Shown piece after piece: positions 62,518 through 64,000 of a stretch of DNA of 64,000 nucleotides (positions are counted from its first letter, which is position 1; each line of letters opens with the position of its first letter). The notes below the pieces were generated by a model. It made no database searches, had not been told where the DNA came from, and saw only the letters and a list, made by a program, of their open reading frames with translations. The translations under genes and the position numbers were made by a program. The stretch covers positions 744,001 to 808,000 of the forward strand of contig WHUZ01000013.1 of the NCBI GenBank assembly GCA_015179045.1, written 5' to 3'. This DNA comes from Kalaharituber pfeilii (taxonomy: Eukaryota; Ascomycota; Pezizomycetes; Pezizales; Pezizaceae).

Positions 62518-62625
62518 GAGGGCCATGAAGTAGGCCATGCACTTAGCTACAGTGGCCATAAGGTGGGCTATGCACTTAGCTACAGTGGCCATAAGGTGGG
62601 CCATGCACTTAGCTATAGTGGTTTA
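62518..62625. repeat. 33-bp minisatellite, three copies
   Basis: The unit GGCCATAAGGTGGG(C)(C/T)ATGCACTTAGCTA is repeated head to tail three times, ending at CACTTAGCTATAGTGG. The second and third copies are nearly identical, and the first has GAAGTAGG in place of TAAGGTGGG. No coding frame. Confidence 0.85.
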
Positions 62626-62872
62626 TTGTCTTTATGCAACTTCGTGTATTTATATGAGTATGGAAGTGCCGTTTTGTATTGATAGATAATTAAGAAAATG
62701 AAGTCCTATTTTTAAGTCTTACTCTCCTCACCGTATATATTTTTCTACACTTACCGCTATTAGCTGCTATTACTGCCGTGGCCGAGTGAGGCCGAAAAAA
62801 GAAAGGTTTTTGGAGACGAGGGCCATGGGCCATCGGTTTGATTATCTATCGTGTGAATGGGGGGGTGGGGGT

Positions 62873-62894
62873 GGGGGGGGGGGGGGGGGGGGGG
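62873..62894. repeat. 22-base G run
   Basis: Uninterrupted G on the plus strand, preceded by further GGGGT segments, so the strand can form G-quadruplexes in principle. It is close to the CAG and GCACC arrays. Confidence 0.85.
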
Positions 62895-62965
62895 TTTGAC
62901 CAGGAACCGGGCCACAGGCAGACCAATGGCGGTGCCTTTCTGAGCCTTTCTGCTGTGCTCCGTCG

Positions 62966-63200
62966 CAGCAGCAGCAGCAGCAGCAGCAGCAGTGTCAGGC
63001 AGAAGCAGTGCGACGTTGAGCCCCATATCTCCAATCGCATCCCAACCCGCCGGCGCTGGCCTTGCCTTGCCTTGCCCGGCAGCAGCACCAGCAGCAACAC
63101 CAGCACCAGCACATTCGGCTCTTGTCTCGTGCAGACGCTGCGAACGAACAGGCACGCACCGCACCGCACCGCACCGCACCGCACCGCACCGCACCGCACC
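62966..63200. repeat. CAG array and GCACC pentanucleotide array
   Basis: Nine CAG triplets at 62966-62992 and nine perfect GCACC pentamers at 63156-63200, with irregular CAGCACCAG repeats (63079-63110) between. The open frames across this stretch exist on both strands and are products of the repeats. Confidence 0.85.
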
Positions 63201-64000
63201 GCGCCGTATGCCCCTCCCCCCTCCCCCCTGCAACCCGTCCTCCACGCTCGCCCAATACCCACCGCTAGCCCGCTTCCGAAGCTGTCGCCTGTGGTGCCGC
63301 ACATTTACTTATCTTCCGCCGCCGTCGTCACCGCCGCCCTCTGATTCTCTGCCAGCAGCCATCACATCGCCGCGCCCCCCCCCCCCCCCAATAGCCTACT
63401 CCACGCCGCCGCTGGCTGTGCTTGCCCGCTAGCTCCTGTCTCCCATCGCTGCATATCATACTGTGCGGAAACAGGCTCACTGCCTTCGGCCGTAGCATCC
63501 GCCGCCCTCCCACCTTGGCAGCCTGCATAGCACGCACTCACGCACTCACGCACTCAAACGCACGTCCCTCAGTTCCCCGTATCACCCATCCAAGCCCAGC
63601 CCGCCGCCCTCCAGCCAACCACTGCCCCCCCTGCCCCCCCCCCCCCCCCTCCCCCAATCCCTACCACTCTCACTGCACCCACAGCCCACCACCCCCACCA
63701 ACCCCTCCACCCCCCCCCCCCGCGGATCCTAAATTGCATCACGCACCCTCTACATACTCTACCACGGAAAGCGCGCCCCTTCTTACACTTTCGGCTGTAT
63801 TCTCACTTCGGCTTCAAGGTAATAGCACCCCCCCCCCCCCCCCCCCCCCCCCCACCCCAGGGAAGTCGCAGCAGCGCACCCATTTCCGATTTCAGTCTCC
63901 CGCTTCCCCTTCTCCATCACCCAACTTCCTTACTTCCCCTAGCAACCCCACCGATCCTTTCTCTCCCCAAACCCTCTGAGAGCTCTTATTCTTTTCACAT
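63201..64000 (+). promoter_or_regulatory. C/T-rich leader, probable promoter of a gene beyond the window
   Basis: Strong pyrimidine bias on the plus strand with C runs at about 63376-63390, 63636-63650, 63711-63721 and 63828-63853. The same look (C runs then CTC-rich sequence) occurs at 33240-33600 ahead of the plus-strand Pin4-like gene. I infer a 5' flank or leader for a plus-strand gene starting after 64000. No coding sequence is supported here. Confidence 0.4.

Noticed and set aside
62838..63432. Open frames with Thr-Ala-Pro-His repeats
   Set aside because: They are translations of the GCACC and CAG arrays and exist in every frame.

Overview
The window reads as a nuclear contig of a filamentous ascomycete fungus. 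The coding genes carry short GT-AG introns (about 47-200 bp). The proteins are typical of Pezizomycotina: a PRO11-type striatin, a Pin4-like RRM/R3H protein, a large Snt1-like corepressor and a fungal OTT_1508-type deaminase-fold protein. Intergenic stretches are long (up to about 5.5 kb) and hold decayed transposon pieces, minisatellites and many long A/T or C/G homopolymers. An early-diverging lineage such as Pezizomycetes is my guess from this architecture, not something the sequence proves. I see no bacterial operon features, rRNA, convincing tRNA or CRISPR.

Layout. 1-3.5 kb is a gene graveyard: a Helitron N-terminal-domain relic, a 1.5-repeat ankyrin relic on the other strand, and a single orphan WD40 blade. 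3.6-15.1 kb (minus) is one very large gene for an Snt1/NCoR-like double-SANT corepressor. 18.3-21.7 kb (minus) is a MINDY-family deubiquitinase with a 41-Gln tract and a C-terminal CaaX-like end. It lies head-to-head with TRM6/GCD10 (23.1-25.2 kb, plus), the non-catalytic subunit of the tRNA m1A58 methyltransferase. TRM6 converges on GET5/MDY2 (26.0-26.9 kb, minus), which diverges from NOP2 (27.6-30.0 kb, plus), an rRNA m5C methyltransferase.

30-34 kb is gene-free and carries a clean 131-bp MITE. Then come the Pin4-like RNA-binding protein (34.2-36.2 kb), striatin (38.6-41.3 kb) and the OTT_1508-type deaminase-fold protein (42.9-46.9 kb), all on plus. 46.9-52.3 kb is repeat-bearing and gene-poor. 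Cofilin (52.4-53.05 kb, minus) and mitochondrial HSP60 (53.75-55.65 kb, plus) share a divergent promoter. RAD14/XPA follows at 57.7-59.0 kb (minus). The last 5 kb is non-coding with minisatellites. It ends in a C/T-rich tract that resembles the leader upstream of the Pin4-like gene, which suggests a plus-strand gene starts just beyond the window.

Functionally the genes are a normal mix of housekeeping functions: chromatin repression (Set3C), ubiquitin editing, tRNA and rRNA methylation, tail-anchored protein insertion, actin turnover, protein folding, nucleotide excision repair and STRIPAK signalling. They do not form one pathway. The less ordinary items are the deaminase-fold protein, the transposon and NLR-like relics, and several inverted-repeat elements. 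All exon boundaries were read by eye from splice signals and reading phase; none is backed by transcripts.
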